Positions 16,727 through 25,269 of a DNA stretch of 64,000 bases are shown here, one piece after another. The notes below the pieces were generated by a model, which searched no databases, had not been told where the DNA came from, and saw only the letters and a list, made by a program, of their open reading frames with translations. This DNA comes from Streptomyces sp. NBC_00523 (lineage in GTDB: Bacteria > Actinomycetota > Actinomycetes > Streptomycetales > Streptomycetaceae). The first letter of the stretch is position 1. Every line of letters starts with the position of its first letter. The translations under genes were made by a program, and so were the position numbers. The stretch is taken from NCBI RefSeq assembly GCF_036346615.1, contig NZ_CP107836.1, positions 6,510,001-6,574,000 on the forward strand, in the 5' to 3' direction.

Positions 16727-19093
16727 CTACTCGCCCTTCAACAGCCCTGCCCGCCGCAACGCATCGGCCATCGCCCCACTCGCCGGAGCCGCCGCAGGCG
16801 CGGACCGCCCCCCACCGCCGCCGCCACGGGACTGGCGACCGCCACCCCCGCCCCCCTGCCGGGGCCGCGGCGGCCGCCCGCCCCGCTCACCCCCGGACGA
16901 AGCCCCACGGCCACCGGCCGCCTGCTCGTCGTCCAACCGCAGCGTCAACGAAATCCGCTTCCGCGGAATGTCGACCTCCATCACCTTCACCCGCACCACG
17001 TCCCCCGGCTTCACCACATCCCGGGGATCCTTCACGAAGGTCCGCGACATCGCCGACACGTGCACCAGCCCGTCCTGGTGCACCCCGATGTCCACGAACG
17101 CCCCGAACGCGGCGACGTTCGTCACGACGCCCTCCAGCACCATCCCGGCCTCCAGGTCGCCGATCTTCTCGACGCCCTCCTTGAAGGTGGCGGTCTTGAA
17201 GGCGGGACGCGGGTCGCGCCCGGGCTTCTCCAGCTCTTTCAGGATGTCGCCCACCGTCGGCAGCCCGAACTTCTCGGACACGAAGTCGTCGGCCCGCAAC
17301 GACCGCAGGACACCCGTGTTCCCGATCAGCGCGGCCACGTCCCCGCCGGTCTTCTTCACCATCGCGCGCACCACCGGATACGCCTCCGGGTGCACGCTCG
17401 ACGCGTCGAGCGGGTCGTCGCCGCGGATGCGGAGGAAGCCCGCGCACTGCTCGTACGCCTTCGGACCCAGCCGGGCCACGTCCTTCAGGCTCCGGCGGGA
17501 CCGGAACGGCCCGTTCGCGTCGCGGTGCGCCACGATGTTCTCGGCGAGCCCGGTGCCGATGCCGGAGACCCGGGAGAGCAGCGGCGCGGACGCGGTGTTG
17601 ACGTCGACGCCGACCCCGTTCACGCAGTCCTCGACGACCGCGTCCAGCGACCGCGAGAGCTTCACCTCGGACAGGTCGTGCTGGTACTGCCCGACGCCGA
17701 TCGACTTCGGGTCGATCTTCACCAGCTCGGCCAGCGGGTCCTGGAGCCGGCGCGCGATCGAGACGGCGCCGCGCAACGACACGTCCATGTCGGGCAGTTC
17801 CTGCGAGGCGAACGCCGAGGCGGAGTACACGGAGGCGCCCGCCTCCGAGACCATCACCTTGGTGAGCTTCAGCTCCGGGTGCTTCGCGCACAGCTCACCC
17901 GCGAGCTTGTCCGTCTCCCGGGACGCCGTGCCGTTGCCGATGGCGATGAGGTCGACGTGGTGCTCGCGCGCCAGCCGCTCCAGGGTCGCCAGCGACTGGT
18001 CCCACTTGTTGGCCGGGACGTGCGGGTGGATGACGTCGGTCGCGACGACCTTGCCGGTCGCGTCCACCACGGCGACCTTCACACCCGTACGGAAACCGGG
18101 GTCGAGCCCCAGCGTGGCCCGCGTCCCGGCCGGCGCGGCGAGCAGCAGATCGCGCAGGTTCGACGCGAAGACGCGTACCGCCTCGTCCTCGGCCGCCGTA
18201 CGCAGCCGCAGCCGCAGGTCGATGCCGAGGTGCACCAGGATCCGGGTCCGCCAGGCCCACCGCACGGTGTCGGCCAGCCACTTGTCACCGGGGCGCCCCC
18301 GGTCGTTCACGCCGAAGCGCCGGGCGACCATGTTCTCGTACGAGGACGGGCCGGGCGCCTCGGAGGGCTCCTCCGGCTCCAGGACCAGGTCGAGGACGTC
18401 CTCCTTCTCGCCCCGGAGCATCGCGAGGACCCGGTGCGAGGGCAGCGCGGTGAACGGCTCGGCGAAGTCGAAGTAGTCCGCGAACTTGGCGCCCGCCTCC
18501 TCCTTGCCGTCCCGCACCCGGGCCACCAGCCGCCCGCGCGTCCACATGCGCTCGCGCAGCTCGCCGATGAGGTCGGCGTCCTCCGAGAAGCGCTCCGTGA
18601 GGATGGCGCGGGCGCCCTCCAGGGCCGCCGCCGGGTCCGCGACGCCCTTGTCCGCGTCCACGAACGCCGCCGCGGCGGCGAGCGGTTCGACCGAGGGGTC
18701 GTCCAGCAGGCCGGAGGCGAGCGGTTCGAGGCCGGCCTCCCGGGCGATCTGCGCCTTCGTCCGCCGCTTCGGCTTGAACGGGAGGTAGATGTCCTCCAGC
18801 CGCGCCTTCGTGTCGGCGGCCCGGATGCGCGCCTCCAGCGCCTCGTCCAGCTTGCCCTGCTCCCGTACGGATTCGAGGACCGCCGTCCGGCGCTCCTCCA
18901 GCTCCCGCAGATACCGCAGCCGTTCCTCGAGCGTGCGCAGCTGCGCGTCGTCGAGCATCTCGGTCGCTTCCTTGCGGTAGCGCGCGATGAACGGCACGGT
19001 GGACCCGCCGTCGAGCAGCTCGACGGCCGCCTTCACCTGTCGCTCGCGTACGCCGAGCTCCTCGGCGATCCTGCCTTCGATGGACGTCGTCAC
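16727..19093 (-). CDS. tex: Tex-family RNA-binding transcription accessory protein
   Basis: 788 residues in the standard Tex layout: helical N-terminal domain (IAEELGVRERQVKAAVELL), a YqgF/RNase-H-like domain with LGLDPGFRTGVKVAVVDATG (about 335-355), a helix-hairpin-helix region VSGIGTGLAENIVAHRDANG (about 495-515), and an S1 RNA-binding domain with VLEGVVTNVAAFGAFVDIGV (about 645-665). The tail is a low-complexity Gly/Arg-rich segment (about 715-770), common in actinomycete Tex. The start is GTG 19093; its ribosome site is weak. It is expected to be a cytoplasmic protein associated with RNA polymerase or ribosomes. The identification is secure. Confidence 0.93.
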   Translation of the reverse strand: MTTSIEGRIAEELGVRERQVKAAVELLDGGSTVPFIARYRKEATEMLDDAQLRTLEERLRYLRELEERRTAVLESVREQGKLDEALEARIRAADTKARLEDIYLPFKPKRRTKAQIAREAGLEPLASGLLDDPSVEPLAAAAAFVDADKGVADPAAALEGARAILTERFSEDADLIGELRERMWTRGRLVARVRDGKEEAGAKFADYFDFAEPFTALPSHRVLAMLRGEKEDVLDLVLEPEEPSEAPGPSSYENMVARRFGVNDRGRPGDKWLADTVRWAWRTRILVHLGIDLRLRLRTAAEDEAVRVFASNLRDLLLAAPAGTRATLGLDPGFRTGVKVAVVDATGKVVATDVIHPHVPANKWDQSLATLERLAREHHVDLIAIGNGTASRETDKLAGELCAKHPELKLTKVMVSEAGASVYSASAFASQELPDMDVSLRGAVSIARRLQDPLAELVKIDPKSIGVGQYQHDLSEVKLSRSLDAVVEDCVNGVGVDVNTASAPLLSRVSGIGTGLAENIVAHRDANGPFRSRRSLKDVARLGPKAYEQCAGFLRIRGDDPLDASSVHPEAYPVVRAMVKKTGGDVAALIGNTGVLRSLRADDFVSEKFGLPTVGDILKELEKPGRDPRPAFKTATFKEGVEKIGDLEAGMVLEGVVTNVAAFGAFVDIGVHQDGLVHVSAMSRTFVKDPRDVVKPGDVVRVKVMEVDIPRKRISLTLRLDDEQAAGGRGASSGGERGGRPPRPRQGGGGGGRQSRGGGGGGRSAPAAAPASGAMADALRRAGLLKGE

Positions 19094-19243
19094 GGTTCTA
19101 CCGACTCGCCTTCTCCTGCTGGCTGTGCTGGTCGGGCCCCGGACCGCCACGGGGACGGTCCCGGAGCCACACGCCCTGCATTGTGCCGGGTGGCCGGGCG
19201 CCGTGTCGCCCGGCCACCCCAGGGAGAGGCCGTGGTTTTACGT

Positions 19244-20101
19244 TCAGCCCGTGGCGCTCGCCGGGAAGGCGCCCGCCGCCGCGGCCGTGGCGAGGAAGCC
19301 GCGCCCCAGCTCGGTCAGCCGGGCCACCCCCGGCCCGCCCAGGTGCTCGTACGGGCCCAGGTCCATCCGGTCCGTGGCCTCCTCCACCTCCGTACGCAGC
19401 GCGGCGCCCTCCTCGGTGAGCTCGTCCTCCGCCGTGAGCAGCCCGCGCCCGCGCAGCCGCTCCGACGCCTCCTCCCAGTCGGCGCGCCGCCAGCCCCGGC
19501 TGGCCAGGATCCAGCGGATCGCCATGCCCTTGCCCGTCGCGGTGTGGCTGACCAGCGCTTCGAGCGGGTCGAGCTCCGCGGTGAGGAGCGCGGCGAGATG
19601 CGCGTCGCCCCGGTGCTCGCGGAGCAGCGTCGCCGCGTGCCAGTACGCCAGGTGCGGTTCGTCCGGCACCGGCAGACCGGCGTGCGCCGCGTACAGCGGA
19701 CGGGCGTGCCGGGTGCAGCCCTCCGTGGCGCGCAGGGCGAGCCGCGCCGCCTCGGCCATCTCCGGCGAGGCGATGACCTCCTCGCCGAGCAGCCGGCGCA
19801 GCGTCGCGTCGGCGGCGCGCAGCCGCGCGTCCAGGACCTTCGCGGGCGAGGCGATGTCCCATATCGCGGGCACGTGCTGCGCCACGAGCGCGTGGTTGAA
19901 GTTGTAGAAGGTCGCGGTCACCGTGTCCGCCCCGACCGCGCCCATGGCGGCGGCGCGGGTGGCGAAGTAGGCGGCGGAGGGATCCTCGATCCCTATCCCG
20001 CCGAGCTCCTTGCCGAGGTCGGGGGAGAAGTAGAGCGAGGAGTGCAGCGGGTTGAGGGCGTTGTGGCAGCGCCGGCCGGCACGAGGCGGGAGAGTACTCA
20101 T
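19244..20101 (-). CDS. SCO6745-family protein (winged-helix, SalK-like)
   Basis: 285 residues, matching the SCO6745 family by its N-terminus (LNPLHSSLYFSPDL, then TRAAAMGAVGADTVTATFYN) and by its C-terminal HTH-like segment (LVSHTATGKGMAIRWILASR, RLRGRGLLTAEDELTEEGAA). The C-terminal half resembles MarR winged helices. The biochemical function of the family is not established. A perfect TetR-type dyad lies 11 bases upstream of its start codon although no tetR gene is adjacent. It is convergent with nothing and divergent from the GlxA-type gene. Confidence 0.78.
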   Translation of the reverse strand: MSTLPPRAGRRCHNALNPLHSSLYFSPDLGKELGGIGIEDPSAAYFATRAAAMGAVGADTVTATFYNFNHALVAQHVPAIWDIASPAKVLDARLRAADATLRRLLGEEVIASPEMAEAARLALRATEGCTRHARPLYAAHAGLPVPDEPHLAYWHAATLLREHRGDAHLAALLTAELDPLEALVSHTATGKGMAIRWILASRGWRRADWEEASERLRGRGLLTAEDELTEEGAALRTEVEEATDRMDLGPYEHLGGPGVARLTELGRGFLATAAAAGAFPASATG

Positions 20102-20111
20102 ACCCGCACGT

Positions 20112-20127
20112 TACCGACTGGTCGGTA
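20112..20127. promoter_or_regulatory. TetR-type operator without an adjacent tetR gene
   Basis: TACCGAC-TG-GTCGGTA has perfect 7-base arms, the form of many actinomycete TetR operators. It sits 11 bases before the ATG of the SCO6745-family gene, in the divergent region with the GlxA-type gene. Confidence 0.5.
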
Positions 20128-20235
20128 CGGGGAGGAACCCCCGGGTCCACGTGAGCTGTGCCGCAGCGGTCGATGGCAGGAAAGGTGGGGAACCCGTCAT
20201 TGCGGCCATTCCGGCGGCCGCCCAGGATGGCGGAC

Positions 20236-21201
20236 ATGAAGCAGCGATCCGTGCTCGTCGTCCTCTTCGACGGCATTCAGAGCCTCGATGTCACCGGCCC
20301 CATGGAGGTCTTCGCCGGGGCGTCCCGCTTCCCCGAGGTCTCGTACGAGCTGCGCACCGCCTCGCTGGACGGCGCCCCGGTCCGCACCTCCTGCGGCCTC
20401 ACCCTGGTCCCCGACGGCTGCCTCGCCGACGCGCCGGTGCCCCACACCCTCGTCGTCCCCGGCGGCTGGGGCACCCGCGACCCCGACCCCGCGCTCGTCG
20501 ACTGGCTCCGCGCGCACGGGCCGTTGCCGGAGCGGCTGGTCTCCGTGTGCAGCGGGGCGCTGCTGCTCGCGGCGGCCGGACAGCTGGACGGCCACCGGGC
20601 GACGACGCACTGGAACGTGTGCGAGAAGCTGGCCCGCGACCACCCCGCCGTCGAGGTCGACCCCGAGCCGATCTTCGTACGCGACGGCAGGATCGCCACC
20701 TCCGCCGGGGTCACCGCGGGCATCGACCTCGCGCTGGCCCTGGTCGAGGAGGACCACGGACGGGACGTCGCCCTCACGGTCGCCCGGCACCTGGTCGTCT
20801 TCCTGCGCAGGCCGGGCAGCCAGTCCCAGTTCAGCGCACAGCTCAGCGCCCAGACGGCGCGCCGTGAACCGCTGCGCGAGGTGCAGCACTGGATCACCGA
20901 GCACCCCGGCGCCGACCTCTCCGTCGAGGCCCTGGCCGCCCGCGCCCGGCTCTCGCCCCGCCACTTCGCCCGCGCCTTCCAGGCGGAGACGGGCACCACA
21001 CCCGGCCGGTACGTCGACCAGGTCCGCCTGGAACACGCCCGCCGGCTCCTGGAGGACACCACCGACGGGGTCGCCGGGATCGCCCGCGACTGCGGCTACG
21101 GCACCCCGGAGGCGATGCGCCGGGCCTTCGTCAAGGCGCTCGGCGCGGGCCCGGCCGAATACCGCCGCCGCTTCGGCTCCCACACCGCCGACCACTCCTG
21201 A
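20236..21201 (+). CDS. GlxA-family transcriptional regulator (DJ-1/PfpI + AraC)
   Basis: 321 residues. The N-terminal DJ-1/PfpI-like domain (about 1-175) contains VLFDGIQSLDVTGPMEVFAG and the nucleophile-elbow VSVCSGALLLAAAGQL. The C-terminal AraC helix-turn-helix pair (about 220-315) contains LSVEALAARARLSPRHFARA and GVAGIARDCGYGTPEAMRRA. Such proteins are usually activators of amine or nitrogen catabolism, with a ligand-sensing, non-catalytic DJ-1 domain. The start is ATG 20236; ATG 20227 is an alternative. It lies directly before a stand-alone DJ-1 gene, probably co-transcribed. Confidence 0.87.
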   Translation: MKQRSVLVVLFDGIQSLDVTGPMEVFAGASRFPEVSYELRTASLDGAPVRTSCGLTLVPDGCLADAPVPHTLVVPGGWGTRDPDPALVDWLRAHGPLPERLVSVCSGALLLAAAGQLDGHRATTHWNVCEKLARDHPAVEVDPEPIFVRDGRIATSAGVTAGIDLALALVEEDHGRDVALTVARHLVVFLRRPGSQSQFSAQLSAQTARREPLREVQHWITEHPGADLSVEALAARARLSPRHFARAFQAETGTTPGRYVDQVRLEHARRLLEDTTDGVAGIARDCGYGTPEAMRRAFVKALGAGPAEYRRRFGSHTADHS

Positions 21202-21224
21202 TCCACTCGACAGACGGGAAAACC

Positions 21225-21860
21225 ATGCAGATCGCCATCGCTCTCTTCGACCGCTTCACCGCGCTGGACGCCGTCGGCCCGTACGAGATCCTGTCCCGCG
21301 CCCCCGGCGCCGAGGCGGTCTTCGTCGCCGAACGGGCGGGCTCGGTACGCAACGACAGCGGCAGCCTCGACCTGGTCGCCCACCGCACCTTCGACGAGGT
21401 ACCCGCCCCCGACCTGGTGATCGTCCCCGGCGGCCCCGGTCAGCACCACCAGATGGAGAACGAGAACCTGCTCGGGTGGCTGCGCCGCGCGGACGAGGTC
21501 ACCACCTGGACGACCTCCGTCTGCACCGGATCGCTGCTGCTGGCGGCGGCCGGGCTCCTGAAGGGGCGGCGCGCCACCTCGCACTGGCTCGCCCTGGACA
21601 CCCTGAAGGGCCACGGCGCCGAACCCACCGGCGAACGCGTCGTCCTCGACGGCAAGTACGTCACCGCCGCCGGTGTCTCGGCCGGGATCGACATGGGCCT
21701 CACCCTGCTCGGCCGCATCGCCGGCGACCGGACCGCCCAGGCCGTACAGCTGCTCACCGAGTACGACCCCCAGCCGCCCTACGACGCCGGGTCGCCGGCC
21801 AAGGCACCGGCCGACCTGGTCGAGGAGTGGCGGGGCCGGAGCCGCTTCATGCTTCAGTAG
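21225..21860 (+). CDS. DJ-1/PfpI-family protein (isonitrile-hydratase-like)
   Basis: 211 residues, a single DJ-1/PfpI domain. ALFDRFTALDAVGPYEILSR, the elbow TTSVCTGSLLLAAAGLLKGR with the conserved Cys, and VTAAGVSAGIDMGLTLLGRI match the InhA/isonitrile-hydratase branch. It is 23 bases after the GlxA-type regulator. The pairing of a DJ-1 enzyme with a DJ-1/AraC sensor suggests both recognise the same small molecule (inference). Its last 14 bases overlap the convergent enoyl-CoA hydratase gene. Confidence 0.84.
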   Translation: MQIAIALFDRFTALDAVGPYEILSRAPGAEAVFVAERAGSVRNDSGSLDLVAHRTFDEVPAPDLVIVPGGPGQHHQMENENLLGWLRRADEVTTWTTSVCTGSLLLAAAGLLKGRRATSHWLALDTLKGHGAEPTGERVVLDGKYVTAAGVSAGIDMGLTLLGRIAGDRTAQAVQLLTEYDPQPPYDAGSPAKAPADLVEEWRGRSRFMLQ

Positions 21861-22608
21861 GCGCCCAGGTGAAGCGGGGCGCGCGGCGCTCCAGGAAGGC
21901 GGCGACCCCCTCCGCGGTGTCGCCGCTGCCCCGCGCCTGCCCGGCCCAGTGCGCGTCCCGGTCCTCGCGCCCGGCCGCGAACTCCTTGGCGGCGGCCTGG
22001 GTCAGCCGGGACCGGGACACCAGGGTGCGTACGTAGGCGGCGACCCGCTCGTCCAGCCCGTCGGCCGGCAGCACCTCGTCCACCAGGCCCGTCCGCAGCG
22101 CCCGCTCCGTGTCGATCAGCTCACCGGAGAACAGCAGGTGCTTGGCCGTCGCCGGACCCGTGAGGGCGACGAGGCGGCGGGTGGACGACGCGGGGTAGAC
22201 GATGCCCAGCTTGGCCGGGGTGACCCCGAACAGGGCGCCCTCGGCCGCGAAGCGCAGATCGCAGGCGGCGGCGAGCTGGCTCCCGCCGCCCACGCAGTAC
22301 CCGCGCACCGCCGCGAGGGTCGGCAGTGGGAACGCGGCCAGCGCCTCCTCGGCCGCCACGGCCAGGCTCTGCGGATCGCTCCCGGGATCCCGCAGCGAGG
22401 AGATGTCGGCGCCCGCGCAGAAGGTGTCGCCCGCGCCCGTCAGGACCAGGGCGCCCACGAAGGGATCGGCGGCCAGCTTCCCGAGCAGGACCGGCAGCGC
22501 CTCCCACATGGCGGCCGTCATCGCGTTGCGCTTGGCGGAATTGCTGATGACGACGGTGGCGACGCCGTCCGCGACGGTCTGCTCCAGCCGGGGTTCCGTA
22601 CGGTCCAT
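21847..22608 (-). CDS. Enoyl-CoA hydratase/isomerase family protein
   Basis: 253 residues, a single crotonase domain. The oxyanion-hole segments are NSAKRNAMTAAMWEALP and AGDTFCAGADISSL; the second active-site stretch is PTLAAVRGYCVGGGSQLAAA. FGVTPAKLGIVYPASSTRRL lies where the catalytic Glu often occurs. It probably acts on a short or branched acyl-CoA, but hydratase versus isomerase activity is not resolvable. It is divergent from the HdeD-like gene. Confidence 0.87.
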   Translation of the reverse strand: MDRTEPRLEQTVADGVATVVISNSAKRNAMTAAMWEALPVLLGKLAADPFVGALVLTGAGDTFCAGADISSLRDPGSDPQSLAVAAEEALAAFPLPTLAAVRGYCVGGGSQLAAACDLRFAAEGALFGVTPAKLGIVYPASSTRRLVALTGPATAKHLLFSGELIDTERALRTGLVDEVLPADGLDERVAAYVRTLVSRSRLTQAAAKEFAAGREDRDAHWAGQARGSGDTAEGVAAFLERRAPRFTWAPTEA

Positions 22609-22686
22609 GGCCGGATGCTATCCGTGGTGTTCGAACCTACGATCAAGAAGGGGTCGCGAAACAGGCACGCACCCGAGGAGCCCCAC

Positions 22687-23331
22687 GTGGACGGTCCCGA
22701 ACGCGAAGGCAGGAAGCTCCACCGCAGCTTCGGCGGTCTGGCCCTGCTCGGCATCCTGCTCGTCATCGCCGGCCTGGTCGGCCTCGTCTACACCGGCGTC
22801 GCGACGCTCACCTCGATGATCCTGTTCGGCTGGCTGCTCCTCGTCGGCGGCCTCGTCGGCCTGGTGCACGCCGTCCAGTCGCGCGGCACCAACTACTTCT
22901 GGCTGGGCGTGGTGGTCGCCGCGCTGAACATCGCCGCCGGAGTCGTCGTCATCCGCCATCCGCACGGCACCGCCGAGGCGCTGACCATGTTCGCCGCGCT
23001 GCTCTTCCTGACCGGCGGGGTCTTCCGGCTCGTCGGCAGCGTCGTGGTGCGCGGCCCGCAGTTCGGCTGGACCCTGCTCCAGGGCGCCTTCGGGCTGCTC
23101 CTCGGCCTGCTCGTCCTCTTCGACTGGCCGCACAGCAGCCTCTACGTACTCGGCTGCTTCTTCTCGCTGGCCCTGCTCTTCGACGGGCTCGGGCTCATCG
23201 CCATCGGGATCGGCGGCCGGCGCATCGTCTCGATGGTCTCCGAGCAGATGGCGTCGGGTGAAGACAAGGGGGACAAGGGAGAAGGAACGGACCCGCTCAC
23301 CCAGGACGGTCAGAAGCGGTCCGAAAACTGA
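22687..23331 (+). CDS. HdeD-family membrane protein
   Basis: 214 residues with about six membrane helices in three tandem pairs (e.g. LALLGILLVIAGLVGLVY, ILFGWLLLVGGLVGLVHAVQ, LLFLTGGVFRLVGSVVV), the pattern of HdeD/DUF308 acid-resistance proteins. It has a charged cytoplasmic C-terminus (ASGEDKGDKGEGTDPL). The start is GTG 22687, six bases after GAGGAG. The role is uncertain; in E. coli the family is tied to acid resistance. Confidence 0.8.
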   Translation: MDGPEREGRKLHRSFGGLALLGILLVIAGLVGLVYTGVATLTSMILFGWLLLVGGLVGLVHAVQSRGTNYFWLGVVVAALNIAAGVVVIRHPHGTAEALTMFAALLFLTGGVFRLVGSVVVRGPQFGWTLLQGAFGLLLGLLVLFDWPHSSLYVLGCFFSLALLFDGLGLIAIGIGGRRIVSMVSEQMASGEDKGDKGEGTDPLTQDGQKRSEN

Positions 23332-23346
23332 CGCTCTCGCGCGAAT

Positions 23347-23378
23347 GAAGTCGAGTCCGGTCAATAGGAGTCGACTTC
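23347..23378. terminator. Inverted repeat after the HdeD gene
   Basis: GAAGTCGA and TCGACTTC (8-base perfect arms) are followed by TGTTC, 15 bases after the HdeD stop. TCAATAG occurs twice at about 21-base spacing (23361 and 23382). It could be a terminator or an operator of the following ATPase gene. Confidence 0.4.
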
Positions 23379-23464
23379 TGTTCAATAGTACGGACCGGAG
23401 CAACCCCGCCCGCCACCCTGTACTCGACGTGAAGTCACTACGAGTGGAGAGCGGGTACCGGACT

Positions 23465-23920
23465 ATGGAGAGCCGCGGGAGTACCCCCGCCCGGCCCGTG
23501 CCGTACGAAGGGGTCTGGCGCTTCACCGCCCCGGCCTCGGACGTCTCCGTACCCCAGGCCCGGCACGCCGTACGCGATCTGCTGAAGCGCCAGAACGTGC
23601 CGATCGAGGACGACATCGCCCAGGGCCTGCTGCTCATCGTCTCCGAGCTGGTCACCAACGCCGTCAAGCACGCGGCGCTGCTCTCGCCCGAGCTCGCCGT
23701 GGAGGTGGCCGTGGGCGAGGACTGGGTCAGGGTGTCCGTCGAGGACAACCACCCGTACCGCCCGACGGCCCTGGAGACCGACTACGCGCAGACCGGCGGC
23801 CGGGGCCTGCTGCTGGTCCGCGAGATCACCCGGGAAGCGGGCGGCACCTGCGACGTCGAGCACACCGCGGGCGGCGGCAAGGTCATCTGGGCGGCCCTGC
23901 CGCTGAGCACCGCCCTCTGA
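23465..23920 (+). CDS. RsbW/SpoIIAB-type ATP-binding regulatory protein
   Basis: 151 residues, a single HATPase_c (GHKL) domain. The N box is LLLIVSELVTNAVKHAAL and the G2-type box is TGGRGLLLVREITREAGG. There is no membrane or phospho-acceptor domain, as in the many small actinomycete anti-sigma-factor-like kinases that bind sigma or anti-anti-sigma proteins. No sigma-factor partner is adjacent. The start is ATG 23465; a GTG at 23453 is in frame. The target is unknown. Confidence 0.83.
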   Translation: MESRGSTPARPVPYEGVWRFTAPASDVSVPQARHAVRDLLKRQNVPIEDDIAQGLLLIVSELVTNAVKHAALLSPELAVEVAVGEDWVRVSVEDNHPYRPTALETDYAQTGGRGLLLVREITREAGGTCDVEHTAGGGKVIWAALPLSTAL

Positions 23921-23939
23921 CCCCTCCGCCGCACCGGAC

Positions 23940-24533
23940 CTACCAGCCGGCGCCGTCCCCGGTCAGCTCGCGGATCGCCGGCCGGGCGGCGTCCAGCACG
24001 GTCATGAACCACGCGGAGAACGGCTCACGGGCATGCCGCTCGGCCAGCTCGGCCGCCGTCACGAAGGCCGTCCCGCCGACCTCCTCCGGATCGGGCCGCA
24101 GCCGCTCCTGCGCGAGGCCCACGAAGAGGTGGTTGAACTCCTGCTCCACCAGGCCCGACGCCGGGTCCGGGTGGTTGTAGCGGACGGTGCCCGCCGCGGC
24201 CAGCAGCGACGGCGAGATCCCCAGCTCCTCGTACGTGCGCCGGGCGGCGGCGGCGAAGGGCGCCTCACCCGGGTAGGGGTGGCCGCAGCAGGTGTTGGAC
24301 CAGACACCGGGGGAGTGGTACTTGCCCAGGGCGCGCTGCTGGAGCAGCAGCCGGCCCTGCTCGTCGAAGAGGAACACGGAGAACGCGCGGTGCAGCTGGC
24401 CGGGCGCCTGGTGGGCGGCGAGCTTCTCCGCCGTACCGATGGTGGTGCCGTTCTCATCGACCAGTTCGAGCATGATCGCTTCCGCTGTGCCGTTCGACGA
24501 GGTGTTCGCCGCGGTGACTGGTGTGGTCGGCAT
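23940..24533 (-). CDS. idi: Isopentenyl-diphosphate delta-isomerase, type I
   Basis: 197 residues. The type I IPP isomerase signature is clear: AFSVFLFDEQGRLLLQQRAL, WSNTCCGHPYPGE (active-site Cys and His metal ligand) and the Nudix-like RTYEELGISPSLL with the conserved Glu pair. It interconverts IPP and DMAPP in the cytosol. The start is ATG 24533 behind GAAGGA; ATG 24539 is the alternative. It lies 10 kb from the hopanoid locus, to which it probably supplies DMAPP. It is convergent with the ATPase gene. Confidence 0.95.
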   Translation of the reverse strand: MPTTPVTAANTSSNGTAEAIMLELVDENGTTIGTAEKLAAHQAPGQLHRAFSVFLFDEQGRLLLQQRALGKYHSPGVWSNTCCGHPYPGEAPFAAAARRTYEELGISPSLLAAAGTVRYNHPDPASGLVEQEFNHLFVGLAQERLRPDPEEVGGTAFVTAAELAERHAREPFSAWFMTVLDAARPAIRELTGDGAGW

Positions 24534-24659
24534 ACCCATCCTTCGCTGTGGTCCCGGCCCCGTGCAGCCGGTCCCGTCGAGTCTGCTCAAGTCTGCCGTA
24601 CAAAAGCGGCTTGTCCGTACTTAGGGTCCTGGCATGTCCGCCCCGCCCCGGCCGGTTTC

Positions 24660-25166
24660 TCAGACCCCGAAGGCGGGCGGATACTCAATCGTGCCCCTCG
24701 GGACCGGCGCGGAATCATCGAGCACCAACGCCATCATCGCCTCGTCCGGAACGTCGAAGGACGGCCGGATTCCGTACCGCGAGGCCGGTACGAAGCCGAA
24801 CCTCGGGTAGTACTCGGGGTGCCCGAGGACCAGCACCAGCGGCTCCCCGTACTCCCGCGCCGCCTCCAGCAGACCCCGCACCACTGCCGAGCCGGCGCCG
24901 CGGCGCTGGTGCTCCGGCGCCGTGGCGACCGGCGCCAGGGCGAGGGCGGGCGCGCCACCCACCCGGCAGCGGGTCAGCAGGGCGAACGCGGCGACCGAGC
25001 CGTCGGGCGACTGTGCGACGTACGAGAGGCCGGGCATCCAGGCGTCGGGATCCGCGCGCAGCGATTCCACCAGCGCGGCCTCCGCCTCCGTCGGGAACGC
25101 GGCGGCGTTCACGGCGTGCACGGCGGGGAAGTCGTCCCGCGTCTCGGGACGGACGGTCCAGGTCAT
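24660..25166 (-). CDS. GNAT N-acetyltransferase (YhbS-like)
   Basis: 168 residues, a single GNAT domain. LAPVATAPEHQRRGAGSAVV is the acetyl-CoA loop, and LVLGHPEYYPRFGFVPASRY is characteristic of the YhbS group. The start is ATG 25166, where the conserved sequence begins (WTVRPETRDDFPAVHAVNAA); its ribosome site is poor, and a GTG at 25226 is possible. The acceptor is unknown. Confidence 0.83.
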   Translation of the reverse strand: MTWTVRPETRDDFPAVHAVNAAAFPTEAEAALVESLRADPDAWMPGLSYVAQSPDGSVAAFALLTRCRVGGAPALALAPVATAPEHQRRGAGSAVVRGLLEAAREYGEPLVLVLGHPEYYPRFGFVPASRYGIRPSFDVPDEAMMALVLDDSAPVPRGTIEYPPAFGV

Positions 25167-25269
25167 GTCGGTCAACGTGGGGACCCTCGGGTGGGCGGGC
25201 ACCGGCCGGCGGGCCGGTTCGTACACGTCCGCGAAACCCTACACCTCGGACCGCACACGGATCCGGGGC

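Noticed and set aside
17060..20239. Open frame of over 1000 codons on the plus strand opposite tex and the SCO6745-family gene
   Set aside because: Arg/Gly/Val-rich shadow of two well-supported minus-strand genes; no recognisable motif.
24541..24650. ACAA...TTGT and CCGTAC repeats between idi and the GNAT gene as a regulatory element
   Set aside because: Short and imperfect, with no consistent spacing or partner; not distinguishable from chance.
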